NCBI GenBank assembly: GCA_047967505.1 | Contig: CM106538.1 | Length of the DNA: 64,000 bases | Direction: 5' to 3' (one strand) | From: Dipteris shenzhenensis | Lineage: Eukaryota > Polypodiophyta > Polypodiopsida > Gleicheniales | Part shown: piece after piece, positions 38,801 through 46,390 of the stretch | Position numbering within the stretch: the first letter of the stretch is position 1 | Layout: every line of letters begins with the position of its first letter | Made by a program: the position numbers and the translations under genes | The notes under the pieces: generated by a model | Databases searched by the model: none | Seen by the model: only the letters and a program-made list of their open reading frames with translations | What the model was told of the DNA's origin: nothing

Positions 38801-39949
38801 GAGGGAATTCTTCAGGCTGGTTCTAACATTGTTGAGAATCTGCGGACTTACGAGCATCCAGTATTTGTTTACCTTCCTAAGACAGGGGAACTTCGGGGTG
38901 GAGCATGGGTCGTGGTTGACAGCAAAATCAACCCAGATGAAGTGGAAATGTATGCAGAGACAACAGCCAAAGCAGGTGTTTTAGAACCTGAAGGGCTTAT
39001 TGAAATAAAATTCCGGACAAAGGAGCTTATTGAATGTATGCATCGTCTCGATCAGCAACTTGTGACTTTCAAGAAGGAGCTCCAGGATGCCAGTGATAGT
39101 TTAGCTAAGGACACTATTCAGAAAAAGATTAAGGCTCGTGAAAAATTTCTACTTCCAGTTTACAAGCAGGTTGCTGTCCGATTTGCAGAGCTGCATGATA
39201 CGTCTTCCAGATTGGAAGAAAAGGGAATAATAAAGAAAGTCGTTGACTGGTCTGATTCACGACGTTACTTTTACAAGCGTTTAAGACGGAGGCTTGCAGA
39301 GGAGTCTCTAATTAAGGATGTTAGGGCTGCTTCCGGAGGCTCTTTCCCACGTTCTTCTGCTGCAGCATGTGTGAGAGAGTGGTTTTTGTTGTCAAAGTGT
39401 CCTAGATCTGGTGAAGAAGATGCAATCTGGAAGGATGATGAGGCCTTCTTTGCTTGGATGAGTGACACAAAGAGTCTCAATGAGCATTTAGAAACACTGC
39501 GGGTTGAAAATGTAACCCAACAGTTACTCTCTCTGGGCAGCTCTACATCAAATGTGAAAGTGTTACCCCAAGCCCTCGCTACATTGCTACAAACAGTAAT
39601 AATTTTTTGCGAAGCTTTGATTCTGTTCTGGTCAGATGTGGTGGTGTTGTGAAGCAAGTGTTTTATTTTCTTAGCCTTTCCATTCAATATGGGAATATTA
39701 AAATAGGACGTGTATAAATTTTTTATGTTCATAGAGCAGTGTGCCTGGATGTTCCAGGCTTCTCTCCCTTGACTCTGGAATGTGGAGCAGGGGAGGCATA
39801 AGATTTCTTTCCATTCAATGTTGTGAATAAGGGTGTCTGAATTCAACTTCCCATTTGTTGTTTTTTAACAGATTGATCCAGCTTCCAAGGCACAACTGGT
39901 GGAGCAGCTGCAAGGTCTTTTGAGCTCCTCGGGGGCCAACTGCAAGTAG
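11767..39949 (+). CDS. ACC1: Homomeric acetyl-CoA carboxylase, cytosolic type, 31 coding exons
   Basis: It carboxylates acetyl-CoA to malonyl-CoA using ATP, bicarbonate and covalently bound biotin. Coding exons: 11767-12120, 12294-12500, 12609-12770, 12870-12962, 16813-16908, 16991-17164, 17291-17384, 17706-17893, 18012-18062, 19303-19342, 19515-19639, 19743-19859, 19984-20058, 20225-20281, 23988-24092, 24240-24326, 24463-24654, 24785-24973, 25290-25400, 25921-26013, 26143-26319, 26432-26509, 26589-26711, 32014-32286, 32370-32713, 36075-36312, 36446-36756, 36854-37073, 37169-37351, 37463-39595, 39872-39949. All introns are GT-AG and every join keeps frame, giving 2255 codons, essentially the length of Arabidopsis ACC1. 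The N-terminus (MGSVVGES, then a Gly/Lys-rich stretch) has no obvious plastid transit peptide, so a cytosolic location is inferred. No internal stop was found. Exon 1 starts at the ATG just after the leader acceptor and precedes the conserved [13 protein letters not shown] block. Confidence 0.95.
13290..15470 (+). mobile_element. Decayed Copia element within intron 4
   Basis: In one frame, 13321-13470 reads [12 protein letters not shown], then KVYHLY and [12 protein letters not shown], the classic Copia integrase-to-RT linker. At about 14085-14160 there is [20 protein letters not shown], the RT block near the active site, and 14299-14310 encodes the YVDD box. Stops and frameshifts are frequent. 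A purine run, gcagggaggg, just before TGTTAGAG (from about 15135) looks like a polypurine tract and LTR start. It lies in the same orientation as the host gene and is dead. Confidence 0.8.
15951..16210. repeat. 130-bp tandem duplication in intron 4
   Basis: Two adjacent units (15951-16080 and 16081-16210) begin aaaatcgtgctc and end ctatatacacag or ctatatacatag. I count three mismatches by eye. Confidence 0.95.
18063..19302 (+). other. Intron 9 with clustered microsatellites
   Basis: The intron carries poly-C (about 18888-18908), (GTCT)n (about 18911-18935), (CT)n (about 19019-19052), (CA)n with alternating GT (about 19079-19100) and (GA)n (about 19224-19261). The last ends about 40 bp before the exon 10 acceptor. 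No transposon was recognised. Confidence 0.85.
21760..21969 (+). mobile_element. LTR end and tRNA-Met-type primer-binding site remnant
   Basis: The sequence tctctaaca|tggtattagaagct (binding site from 21957) is one base off the Copia primer-binding sequence tggtatcagaagc that pairs with initiator tRNA-Met. It directly follows a plausible LTR terminus ending in CA. Upstream DNA to about 21760 reads like an R/U5 region. Internal coding sequence is missing. Confidence 0.5.
22085..22990 (+). mobile_element. LTR retroelement 3' remnant (two LTR-like starts)
   Basis: TGTTATGTAC occurs at 22085 and again at 22423, each followed by similar DNA (tagacgctaat or tagatgctaat, then ccttggga or ccctggga). 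The second copy is preceded by a purine tract, aaaaaagaggggaagaa, as at a 3' LTR. A TATA-like ctatataagagtggg follows at about 22593. The left copy is truncated after about 80 bp. The right limit is uncertain. Confidence 0.5.
22868..23235. repeat. Dispersed repeat, two adjacent copies
   Basis: Copies at about 22868-23030 and 23073-23235 share gcgtgatggagtt, ggttttcaaccttgtgag and gaggatgagtttgggcatgt followed by tcctgga or tcctaga. Partial copies occur at 25138-25175 (intron 18) and about 25706-25805 (intron 19). Confidence 0.85.
24463..24654 (+). other. Biotin carboxyl carrier segment (exon 17) with biotinylation motif
   Basis: Exon 17 encodes [18 protein letters not shown]. The lysine of MKM, residue 715 in my reconstruction, is the expected biotin attachment site, which a biotin protein ligase would modify. 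Plant homomeric enzymes have the same V-M-K-M form, where many bacterial carriers have A-M-K-M. Confidence 0.93.
25181..25289. repeat. Tandem duplication abutting the exon 19 acceptor
   Basis: The segment actgaagaaatagaaattgt plus attaa(a/g)gttggccttgg occurs at 25186 and 25245. The second copy runs into gctttgcag, the exon 19 acceptor at 25289. A shorter third version starts near 25119. Confidence 0.85.
25830..25969 (+). repeat. 70-bp tandem duplication of the exon 20 acceptor and exon start
   Basis: Unit 1 (25830-25899) and unit 2 (25900-25969) each contain a pyrimidine tract, a CAG acceptor (ending 25850 and 25920) and the first exon 20 codons (LDAKFK). Unit 1 reads [15 protein letters not shown] and then stops at 25896-25898. 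Unit 2 reads [14 protein letters not shown] and continues into the conserved protein. The downstream acceptor is therefore the productive one. Confidence 0.92.
26845..27103 (+). mobile_element. 5'-truncated LINE tail with A-rich end
   Basis: One frame reads [19 protein letters not shown], matching the LINE C-terminal pattern W-x-x-W-x-x-RN-x-x-V-F. It continues about 60 codons to an A-rich tail (caaaaacaaaaacaaaaag, about 27086-27103). GT-rich DNA similar on both sides (acgtgtgtgtgtat on the left, gcgtgtgtgttat on the right) may be the target duplication. Confidence 0.55.
27520..27906 (-). mobile_element. Minus-strand LTR with polypurine tract
   Basis: On the minus strand a purine tract AAGTGGGAAGGGA (27906-27894) is followed at once by TGTCAGGATTTG from 27893, the normal 3' LTR junction. 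Further along is a TATA-like CTCTATATC (about 27654-27640). The LTR's far end, near 27520, is a guess. No coding sequence was seen next to it. Confidence 0.5.
28775..29065. repeat. Array of short palindromes with varying arms
   Basis: Eleven short inverted repeats lie in 290 bp. They include TTGACCGAAGTCAA (28779 and 28922), CCAACCGAAGTTGG (28859), GGTTAACCGTGGTTAACC (28881), TTGGCGCATGCCAA (28902), GGTTAACCGTAGTTAACC (28970), CTTGGT-AATAA-ACCAAG (28990), a damaged GACCGAAGTC (29014), CTTGACCAAAGTCAAG (29031) and TTGACCGTAGTCAA (29052). A longer pair, AATTAAGG and CCTTAATT (28806 and 28837), encloses 23 bp. Several contain the W-box core TTGAC. Function is unknown; it may be a transposon regulatory region. 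Confidence 0.85.
30300..30700 (+). mobile_element. LTR-like segment with TATA box
   Basis: A TATATAAA box at 30588-30595 (in ccctatataaaggccc) follows CAG-rich DNA that begins near tgttatgccctagacgg (about 30318). This resembles the U3 and promoter of an LTR. No partner LTR or coding region was identified, so it may be a solo LTR. Confidence 0.35.
33282..34734 (-). mobile_element. ORF1-only LINE-like element bordered by (GA)n tracts
   Basis: Minus-strand frames run 34483-34298, 34301-33966 and 33976-33656. Together they give a charged, helix-rich N-terminus, then [14 protein letters not shown], the start of an L1-ORF1-type RNA-binding fold, a [14 protein letters not shown] segment, an acidic Asp run, and [17 protein letters not shown] with a K-A-A-R-K end, as in L1 ORF1 C-terminal domains. 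Two frameshifts break it. No endonuclease or reverse transcriptase follows. Instead the strand runs through a T-tract (about 33370-33356) and cgttaataaat into (CT)n. The 5' side begins at a 62-bp (CT)n tract. It is probably an RNA-binding ORF1 element dependent on a full LINE. Confidence 0.55.
34673..34734. repeat. (GA)n microsatellite, about 62 bp
   Basis: The longest GA run in the window. It borders the 5' side of the minus-strand ORF1-only element. Confidence 0.95.
35588..35839. repeat. Two further (GA)n tracts in intron 25
   Basis: GA runs at about 35588-35638 and 35796-35839, the second directly after a (GT)n run (about 35778-35795). Between them is unrecognised sequence. Confidence 0.9.
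37463..39595 (+). other. Carboxyltransferase domain (exon 30, 2133 bp, intron-free)
   Basis: One long exon of 711 codons carries almost the whole carboxyltransferase, which moves the carboxyl group from biotin to acetyl-CoA. Recognisable blocks are [81 protein letters not shown] and [17 protein letters not shown]. Arg1636 and Arg1997 correspond, by my alignment from memory, to the yeast arginines that hold the CoA substrates' carboxyl groups. Positions matching known graminicide-resistance sites carry Leu1709 and Ala2023 (see findings). A 26-codon last exon finishes the protein after a 276-bp intron. Confidence 0.9.
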
Positions 39950-40260
39950 TATCAAAATACAGAGGGAGCGATTGAATGCATATAGCCGAGGGCCTGTGAA
40001 TTGAGTTCCTGCATGTCCAAGAACATGCTATGACTCTGCAGACATGGCGGACCTTTGTAAATTCTTTTTGATGGTGCGTCTGAGGGTCACCCTATGGTAT
40101 TTATATCTGTGTTCCTACGAGGAACAAGGTTTTTGTAGTTAATGCCTATATTGATGGGCATGTGTACCATTGTTTAAGCCATGCTTGCTTCCAAGTTTGG
40201 AATGCCGGAATAAAGATAAGGCTTCTAATGAAGCCTGAAGGAAAGGACTGTGAGCTTGAA
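39950..40260 (+). terminator. 3' untranslated region and polyadenylation signal of the carboxylase gene
   Basis: After the TAG at 39947-39949 there is about 260 bp of non-coding DNA. A canonical AATAAA at 40209-40214 is the likely poly(A) signal, which predicts cleavage near 40225-40250. T-rich elements upstream fit plant 3' ends. Confidence 0.65.
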
Positions 40261-42149
40261 ATTAAGCTTAGCCCATCTTTTGATTAGAGTCACTGATTTT
40301 GCAGGGTTTCATTGCTGTCATATTTTTTTTGTTTCTAATAATAAGGGTACTCAGCTGTATGAATAGCCATGTGTACGATGAGAGTCCATAGAAGGGACAA
40401 GTTACATATTTTGCTACAATGCATTCTATATGCTGATCCCATACACCAAGGTTTAGGGTTTGCAGAAGACGGTTCAAATGATATGCTTTTGTTTAAATGT
40501 TTCTCAAAACGTTTGCAGCAATATGGAACATGTCAACTTGGCAGCAATGGTCATGTTTGAAAATGCAAGGCTTTGGCTCTGTCAGCTGGATGTAGTTAGC
40601 AATGAAGTACTATTCTTGTTTCTTAACAAAGGAATGTCATATTATGTGTAATACTCTCTCTCCCTCTCTGGCCCCCCCCCCCAAAGCACATCATAGTCAT
40701 GTGACACGTCTTTGTTGTCTTCTTTTCAATGAGAAAGACCTCTATTACGTCCTGAACCAACCCTAAGTGCAAAATTCAAGGTAACTATATATATCATGCA
40801 AAGCTTGAAAAACTCAAGAAATAAATGCACCATGCAAAACGTGTAAAACTCAAGAAATTAATGCAGCCAAGACTGGCTGAAAATGCCACACCACGCCAAA
40901 GGGGGGCCGAATCAATGTTGATTGAGACTTCCCATGGAAGTTTTGCACAATGTCTATCCAGGTGCTACCCAAACTCCAAGCGGACCGAACTTTTGTATTG
41001 TCATGTCCTCCGTACGTCTGGCCCTCCGAATGTATGAGGTGCCAACGATCTCCCAATTTGTGTCTTACGGGTCCGGTCTTCGGCATGTCCGACTCTAGTG
41101 AAGGTGTTGTCCAACTTCTTTGTCGGAGACTGCACTTGACGTGTCTTTAAGGTCATAAGTTGTCACTTTAGATGGGTAGTTATGTTTACTGCCACCCTAG
41201 GTGAGTGGATGTCAGTCCAATTTGAATGACTAGATAGGTTGAACGCTCGGTGTCATCACAAGACGTGGATGATCGTTGGTGGGAAGGCTTACTTGAAGGG
41301 CAGATCACCCCATTGTAGACTACCAGTAATCAGAGTTTTCAGTAATTTGAAGCTATGCATTGTTGAAGCTCAGTTGTCCTGGGTGTTGAGTATAGAACTC
41401 CGTAGTGAAATGAGTTTTGAATCTTTTTAGTATATAATTGGCATTTCTATTTTTTAAATCGTATTAGTATAATAGCGCAAGAAATTGTCACTAACACTTT
41501 GGCAACCACAATTTTCATAAGAACCTACATGGTTTATGTCTGTGCGAGACGTACATTATCATCATCATGAGCAACAACATTTGGCTGCGCTCCTAGATGC
41601 TCGCGAGGCCAGTAGCAGCGCTCTTTACGATGACAGTCCTTCCATGGTCTTGTTTTCCTCATCCTCGCAGCTCCTTACCGTTGTAGCAAGAGTGTTTTGG
41701 GCGCCGTTGTCGTATTCTCCTCCTATCCAGTTTCATCTGTATATTCCCTGTCATCGCTGCGCCTTTCACCGTGCAACCATGATAGTCAAGTATTCCTAGT
41801 ACTTACGCAAATCTTTCAACAACACTGATGCCCATGTTCTGATGTTTGAAAGTGCTTGACAAGTCGATGTTAAGGAGGCGCAGCGAATTGAAGAGTCAAA
41901 GATGGCCACGTTCCTTCCCATTCTTCAGAAGGCCATGACTTAGTAGGCCAGTACAAGGGAGCCCATGTTAATCTCCAATCACCACCAAGCGGATTTCCAC
42001 CAAGTTCTGAGAGCACCCCGCGCAGCGATGGGAAAATACTAGAGGTTTTTTTCTGGTCTGCAGTTGATTATGATCTACACAGAGATCGTATATCAATAGG
42101 CTATCCCTTCGGTTTCCATATCCTATGCCCGGAAATATGATCGTCTGAC

Positions 42150-42440
42150 TCCGGTCGAGTGCGGGGGAATCGTCGCCTCTACCTTTGTGGATCTCAGTGC
42201 CACCTTCTTGGCTTGATATCGCGAGGAAGCCACATCCATGCCAAGCTGGGTCATATGGACGAGAAGGACATGTTGCTAGACGAATACGCGGCCAAGTTTC
42301 GCTCTCTTCATCGATGGTTACTGCAAGACAACCAACCTGCAGTGGGAGTATTGTTCATGGTCTTAGTCGAAAAACTAAAACATGTGGTTTTCGCAGATGT
42401 CGCAACTCTCTCTAAGGACCGGATCGTTAGGTGTGCATGA
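42150..42440 (+). mobile_element. Possible LTR-element gag remnant
   Basis: One frame reads MDEKDMLLDEYAAKFRSLHRWL and then LVEKLKHVVFADVATLS (quoted in two parts: DEYAAKFRSLHRWL, VEKLKHVVFADV). The F-x-x-L-x-R-W plus V-x-K-L-K pattern is like the helical core of plant Gypsy gag proteins. No zinc knuckle follows. The assignment is tentative. Confidence 0.35.
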
Positions 42441-43169
42441 AGGGCCGTGACGACTCTTGAGGACTCCTTCAAATTGGTTCTGTCAGACAATTGATGGATA
42501 AATGATTAATTTGCAACACGTGATAGAAGCCAGGGTATAGAAAAGTTGGAATGGTTTGCAAACTCCTTGTGTGTGAGAGAGAGTGAGAGTTGTTAAAAAA
42601 GAAAAGTGTGTGTGAGAGAGAGAGAACCAAAATAGAAGGGGGCCATGTGGCAACGAAGTGTGGGACACTTTTTAAGAAAAGTGTACCTAGAGCATTGCCT
42701 GGAAGGCAATGCTAACAAACACCAAGAACACAGACACTTGAACAAGGTGGAAGAAATAACTCTAGAGTGGTTGGCTGCCACGGCTAGACGGAGGATGAAG
42801 TCGGAGCTGAGTTGGTCATTGTGGAGTCTTCTGCGTTTGCTGGAGGCAGTTAATGGAGGAACTGGCTTACGTTGATGGCGGTGCTGTTGAGAGTTGGCCA
42901 AAGGCTCGTTTGCCCATTCCGTGGGCGTAGAGCTTGAGGCGTTGGAGTTTTTGGTTGCTTGTCAAGGTTGTTGGTTGAACCGGCTGAGCTGCAAACTAGC
43001 AGTTGCACATGGAGTTTTTTGCTCCTTAGAGCTTCAGAAGCTCTCTGTAATTTCTATTTTTGAAATGAACAAGAGGCACCGGGTGTTGGTAGCGTTGCCC
43101 TTATAGAACTAAGGTCGTTGTTGCCCTTGTCTCCCTCCCTGCTCTATCTCTTCCTCCATGCTTCCTGGC

Positions 43170-43302
43170 AGCTTCCATCTCCTCCCTACCATCTCCCTCG
43201 TAGTTTCCATCTCCTCCCTGCCAATCTCCCTCGAGCAGTTCCATCTCCTCCTTGCCAATCTCCCTCGAGTAGTTTCCATCTCCTCCCTGCCAATCTATGC
43301 CC
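43170..43302. repeat. Minisatellite, about 33-bp unit, four copies
   Basis: Four units share ttccatctcctcc(c/t)t(g/a)cc followed by aatctccctcgag. They start near 43170, 43201, 43234 and 43268. The last unit is diverged at its end. Confidence 0.85.
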
Positions 43303-44499
43303 GCTTCTCATCTCATCCCGCTCTTCCGCTCAATTGTCTTGGTCAAAAAGATGTGAGAGTGCTCAATCTTGGTTGTTAATAGTGAGTTTCTGTAGGAATT
43401 GACGCGGAGGGAGTCGAATGAAGAGGCATCAAGGTAGATAGATCCAAGGCATCGCTAATCACAATGGCCCTGAAATGTACGAGAAATAGAGAGGAGGCAG
43501 CGAATATGGTGGCAACAATTATTATGCCTTGCAAACAATGCAGCAACAGGCGCATGCATGGAGCCCACTCGAGTCCATCACTCCGAATTGAAAGGAGGCC
43601 GTGTTGTTGGATGTTTGCTCTTTGGGTGCTTTTGAGAAGACAACGGGTGAGGAAGCTTGTGGTTGCTGAGCTAGGAATGATGATGGGAAGCTTTGGGCAG
43701 CTTGTGCGAATAGCGTAGAGGCCTAGGAAGGAGCACAGTTGTCATGAGCAGCTAGGAGAAAAAGGAAGCAGGAAAGCATAGCGAGAAGCTGCATGACCTA
43801 GAAGCTGGGGAAGCAGCTATGGAGGGAAAAGATTGGAGATGGAAGGCGAGAGGAAATCAAAGAGCAACTAGGGGAAGAAGCTCTCACAACGCAACTACAA
43901 ACTAGAAGCAATATAAAGTTTCTTTAAAGTGGCAAATCAATCCGCTTTAGACCGATTTGGACGGATAAGCAAACCCGTTGCTATAGCTTGCCCCTAGCGG
44001 GGCAGTGCTAATAAAAGAGACACCTATGACTCGAAAAAAATGAATAAGTCTGACAAGCAAAGGTTCTCTCACCAACACTCAAAAGGAATGAACTTTCACT
44101 ATCTTGCACACTTAGAAAATCTTTGAACTTTCTAAAAAAAGAAGAATGAAATTGAGCGGAAATTCAGAACACCTTAGATTGAGCTCCATGAAGCAGAATG
44201 GAGAGCTTCTTGAGTCAAAACGAAGAGGAGAATGAGCTCTACACAGAGAGTTGAAGACGTGAAGAAGATGCCTCAAAAGAAGGGTCTATGTTTTGATAGA
44301 ACAAAAGCTTATGTGCCTTAATGAAACAAGGGCTTGTACTCTTAGAGGCTTTTGAACAAGTGGTTGTGCATAATAAGTTGGTCTTGGGATACTAAGGCTC
44401 TGTGGGAGCTTGTTTGGATCTTGGTGCTTGTTTTTTGTGTTTCATCATGGTGAAGATTCTAGTGTTTCGAAGGACCCAAAGGGAAGACTCGAAGTCTTA

Positions 44500-44710
44500 T
44501 CTTCGGGATTTTGTTCAAGGATGCCGATTTTCTAGATGGCCCATGCTGAGATTTTGCTCAATTTCTTGAAGGTGTAGCCTTGAGTTGGCATGAGCCCTTG
44601 CTGGACTCTACCAAGGAGGATTGGGACCAAGTTGTGCTTGTAATGAAGTTGAGGATTTGGGGCAATGGAGTCGCCAAATGCTTTGATGTTGCAGTTGGAC
44701 CGGTTTTATC
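44500..44710 (+). mobile_element. Left piece of a Gypsy-type gag, split by the Copia insertion
   Basis: A frame includes EGVALSWHEPLLDSTKEDWD, which looks like the tail of a retroelement gag helical domain. It is cut at 44710 by the Copia 5' LTR. Related coding (zinc knuckle, protease, RT) continues right of the Copia from 50210. The join is inferred from position and orientation. Confidence 0.4.
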
Positions 44711-45419
44711 TGTTAGATATCAATGCTCCACTCTCGTGTAACTACGCAGGAACCAGCTAACTCTACTTGTAAGCCCCCCATATGAGGAGAAGGCATTTGA
44801 GTAGCTTGGTTATCCGGTAGGTCCTGGTTTGAACACCAGATGGGGGCCATGTGTGGCCTGATGGCTGGACGGAGTTGGCACATTGCCAACTAGGCTACAT
44901 GCAAGTGCGGGAAGGCATCCCTTGACTGACCGCACTGAGGATAGATGGAGCATTTTTCGAGGCAGCCCACTCTCGGGTTGCGGGGCCTGTTTGGAGTCCC
45001 AGATGGCTGTGGGCCGAATGGAAACCGTAGGTGAGTTGCTCTATTTTGCGCACCGGTTCTATCGTGTGGTCGGTGGTCTATTTCGGGACCGACCCCCAGT
45101 CGACCGTTTTGGGCGGACTGGGTCGGTCACCCAATTGGGTCTAACCGACTATGACTGATGGCTATATAAGAGCAAGCCCGTGAAGCCCATTTCATCACTA
45201 GCTACAGCAACACTGATTCCTTAGCATCCAACCTCCGTCCTCTACTGTTTCCAACTCGCCATCGAAGCTTCTTTCACAGGAGCGCACGGCTGGGAGGCAA
45301 CGCCATCTATTGTATCAGTTCTATAGTAATAAAATTTTTGATTCTCCATACTATCTGGTTTTCTCTCTTGCGTACGAGATCCTGTTATCTGTTGAGCACA
45401 GACGTATTGTTTTCTTACA
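44711..45419 (+). repeat. 5' LTR of the Copia element
   Basis: It starts TGTTAGATATC and ends tttcttaca. A TATATAA box lies at 45163-45169. Near 44815-44850 there is a tRNA-like stretch, agtagcttggttatccgg then cctggtttgaacaccag, also found in the 3' LTR. Confidence 0.93.
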
Positions 45420-45431
45420 TGGTATCAGAGC
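45420..45431 (+). other. Primer-binding site (initiator tRNA-Met type)
   Basis: TGGTATCAGAGC directly follows the LTR terminus. It is the usual Copia sequence that pairs with the 3' end of initiator tRNA-Met to prime minus-strand cDNA. Confidence 0.92.
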
Positions 45432-45489
45432 TTGGGCTCTAGCAAGAAGATTTGGTAGTGTGTTTCTATTTGCGAGCAGATTGTGAGAG

Positions 45490-46390
45490 ATGGACCAGCC
45501 CGCAAGACTGCGAATCCCACTGTTCGACGAAAGCGAAAAGTTGGACGGCTCTAACTATCCACTCTGGAAGTTCAAGATGAAGACCATCCTAAGCGCATAC
45601 GAGCTTTGGGATACTGCTACTGGGGTGGACGTGAAGCTAGTTGCGAGACCGGATCCAGCCAATGCAGGACAACAGATAGTACCAACTGCGGATGAGATTC
45701 TCATGTGGACAAGAAGAAATGCAGATGCACTGTGTTCTATTGTCTACAGTGTAAGTGATTCCATCATGGTGTTAATTCAACATGTCACTACACTGGAGGA
45801 GGCATGGACGGTCTTGAAAAATCAATACGAGACCACGAATCAGATGTGGGTTCAGAATCTGGAGACAACTCGCGAATGAAAAATTGTCTGAGTTTGAAGC
45901 GGTAGAGAAGTTCATCACTAGGGTGAAGAATCTGCGCGATCAGATGACTGCGATTGGCATCACCATCACCAGCGAGAATCTAGCACGAAGGTGCATACGA
46001 ATTCTCCCACCAAAGTACGACGGTCTTGTTACGGCGCTGAATACGTAGAACAGAAATCTGCCCCTCAACTTTGAGGATTTTAGCGCGATGCTTCTAGAGG
46101 AGGAGATGCGTCAAAAGACGAGGATTGGAGAAGATTCGACTTTCTATGCTGGATCAAAGAAAGGTAAGGGTAAGGACTCTAATAACCCATCTTCTTCTGA
46201 TAATAAAAAGAGAAAGAAGAAGATCAAGTGCTTCTATTGCAACAAGGTAGGGCACAAGCAGAATAAGTACCGAAAGAAGATTGCAGATGAGAAGAACGGA
46301 GTAAAGAAAGAGTCCAGCAACACCACGCAGGCAGTAGCAGTAGAGCTGTTTGTAGCAATTGAGGAGATTTGCACGGAGGCAGTTCATGTA
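45490..46390 (+). pseudogene. Copia gag with frameshift, stop and broken zinc knuckle
   Basis: It starts MDQPARLRIPLFDESEKLDG, followed by NYPLWKFKMKTIL, a typical Copia gag start. A frameshift near 45865-45880 moves the frame to QLANEKLSEFEAVEKFI, and a TAG at about 46048 interrupts it again. The nucleocapsid knuckle reads CFYCNKVGHKQNKY. The C-x2-C-x4-H-x4-C pattern has Tyr (tac) in place of the last Cys, so zinc and RNA binding would be impaired. A Lys-rich spacer surrounds it. Confidence 0.88.

Larger units (their letters stand above)
40261..44499. other. Intergenic region with retroelement scraps
   Basis: No host gene was recognised. The region includes a poly-C tract (about 40673-40682), a possible retroelement gag remnant (42150-42440), a CT-rich minisatellite (43170-43302) and AT-rich DNA before the nested elements. 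Small open frames at 40825-41160 and 41536-41799 have no domain I can name. Confidence 0.6.
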
